Source of the DNA: Bacteroidota bacterium
GTDB lineage: Bacteria; Bacteroidota; Bacteroidia; Bacteroidales; BM520
NCBI GenBank assembly: GCA_002748065.1
Contig: PDRJ01000037.1
Coordinates: forward strand, 1-64,000
Direction of reading: 5' to 3'
Length of the DNA stretch: 64,000 nt
How positions within the stretch are numbered: position 1 is the stretch's first letter; each line of letters begins with the position of its first letter. Below, one piece after another: positions 63,083 through 64,000 of this stretch. The position numbers were made by a program, and so were the translations under genes. The notes under the pieces were generated by a model. The model searched no databases and was not told where the DNA came from. It saw only the letters and a list, made by a program, of their open reading frames with translations.

Positions 63083-63787
63083 ATGAATATCGTGGTAAGT
63101 GGGGCAAGTAGTGGCATCGGTAGCCAAATTGCCCGAATTGCAGCGTTAGATAGTGCGAACCTGGTGGTAGCAATTGCCAGAGATGAAGCTCGGCTTGAAG
63201 CTCTTCGGAGCGTGGTGATGCATGATAATCCGGAAGCCCGGTTTTATCCGTTGTCTTTTGATCTGGCAGAGGGTGATTATAAGGATCTCTCTCATGAAAT
63301 CTTTGAGTATGCCAATAAGTTTGACCTCTTGATTAACAATGCGGGGAGCTTGATTAATAAGCCATTGTTGGAGTCCTCGGCTGAGGATTTTGACGCCATG
63401 TACAAAGTGAATAGTCGGGCGGTATACCTCCTTTCTAAAACGTTGCTTCCCCGAATGCCTAAGGGGTCGCAGATTATCAATATCAGTAGTATGGCGGGGT
63501 ATCAGGGGAGTGATAAATTTCCCGGATTAGGACTTTATGCTGCCACAAAAGGGGCCGTTGCTATTTTGACAGAAGCCATGGCTGTGGAGTGGAGCTCTTT
63601 GGGCATTACGGTGAACTGTCTTTGTCCGGGGGCTGTAAATACGGAGATGTTGAGGGAGGCCTTTCCCGGATATCAGGCCTCGGTCTCTCCGGAAGAGATG
63701 GCCAATTTTATCCTAAATTTTTCAAAATCTGCTCCCGGAGTGATGAATGGAAAGGTTGTTCCGGTAGCGTTGTCTTCGGCTAAGTAG
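63083..63787 (+). CDS. Short-chain dehydrogenase/reductase
   Basis: This 234-residue classical SDR has an NAD(P)-binding GASSGIGSQIARIA at the N-terminus (about 7-13), NNAGSLINKP (about 90), catalytic Ser in NISSMAG (about 137) and YAATK (Tyr about 155, Lys about 159). The start at 63083 (MNIVVSGASSGIG) is preferred over the track's longer one, which overlaps the DUF1573 coding end. Substrate unknown. Its TAG stop (63785-63787) is the first three bases of a MITE copy. Confidence 0.88.
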   Translation: MNIVVSGASSGIGSQIARIAALDSANLVVAIARDEARLEALRSVVMHDNPEARFYPLSFDLAEGDYKDLSHEIFEYANKFDLLINNAGSLINKPLLESSAEDFDAMYKVNSRAVYLLSKTLLPRMPKGSQIINISSMAGYQGSDKFPGLGLYAATKGAVAILTEAMAVEWSSLGITVNCLCPGAVNTEMLREAFPGYQASVSPEEMANFILNFSKSAPGVMNGKVVPVALSSAK

Positions 63788-63853
63788 AGGCTGTCTATAA
63801 CGTCCGACTTCTTTGTGATGCTTGTCTTCCCAATGGTTATTTACCCCGGACGT
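63785..63853 (-). repeat. MITE-like element, partial copy E
   Basis: It begins TAGAGGCTGTCTATAACGTC and continues as in copy C (CTTCTTTGTGATGCTTGTC and ATTTACCCC), then diverges near 63850. The initial TAG is the stop codon of the SDR gene. The remaining bases to 64000 show nothing recognisable. Confidence 0.75.
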
Positions 63854-64000
63854 TTAAAACCGTTATTACGTGCATAGAAGGCCGTTTATGATCAGGGTGT
63901 AAGTTCCTCTGGGTATGATGCGCTGGGTGCTGTGCACCGCTTATGGTTTCGTTGTATTTTTCACGATTTAGTGCACCACCGCGTAGGAGATCCGTACGTA

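Noticed and set aside
1-64000. tRNA and rRNA genes
   Set aside because: Scanning the gaps for TTCGA-type T-arms and CCA-ended cloverleaves showed none I could support.

Overview
The window comes from an anaerobic member of the Bacteroidota, most likely class Bacteroidia (Bacteroidales or Marinilabiliales). The evidence is an Oar-like TonB-dependent receptor, a secreted protein with a type IX secretion (T9SS) sorting tail, a PorE-like OmpA protein, LytTR two-component genes, promoters of the TTG-N20-21-TAnnTTTG type, and several Bacteroidetes-type proteins (long LepB, S9 peptidases, DUF1573). [FeFe]-hydrogenase maturation genes and Rex point to fermentative, redox-regulated metabolism. I cannot name a genus.

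Layout. 0-8 kb: a broken DUF1016 nuclease remnant, an NlpC/P60 peptidase, a large TonB-type receptor and an exported S9 glutamyl-endopeptidase-like protein. 8.1-14.3 kb: a six-gene, visibly AT-richer module with a LytTR regulator, a LytS-type kinase, an unknown protein, a DUF3137 membrane protein and two paralogous lipoproteins. 14.3-22.5 kb: a hydrogenase region. On the minus strand it has rex, then three TM1266-type regulators around hydG, then a DMT transporter. On the plus strand it has a 2Fe-2S protein, a PAS-containing putative sensory [FeFe]-hydrogenase and a PP2C/SpoIIE phosphatase. 22.6-43.3 kb: housekeeping and envelope genes (nfo, tcdA, tamB-like, tsaD, DPP5-like peptidase, dsrE-like, lolA, ftsK, msrBA, a methyltransferase/MBL fusion, lepB, a T9SS cargo). 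43.9-51.8 kb: ffh-folD, a PorE-like gene, and thrS-infC-rpmI-rplT. 51.8-52.8 kb: a repeat-dense island. 52.8-57.9 kb: minus-strand genes including the coupled operon TPR-comA-DUF368-aroE. 58.1-63.8 kb: glmM, then aspA-hydF-DUF1573-SDR.

The strongest unexplained structure is a family of about 155-bp non-coding elements with about 25-bp imperfect inverted ends of the form TAG(T/A)GTC..CTA. There are three near-full copies, two partial copies and at least four solitary ends in this window. They behave like a MITE inserting at TA. In three places the element end supplies the stop codon of a neighbouring gene. Two further dispersed intergenic repeat families and a roughly 300-bp octamer array are also present.

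How the genes relate: H-cluster maturation is split between rex/TM1266/hydG at 15-18 kb and aspA-hydF at 59-62 kb. hydE and a catalytic hydrogenase (HydA/HydABC) are not in the window. The sensory hydrogenase plus phosphatase probably reports H2 or redox state, but its output target is not visible here.
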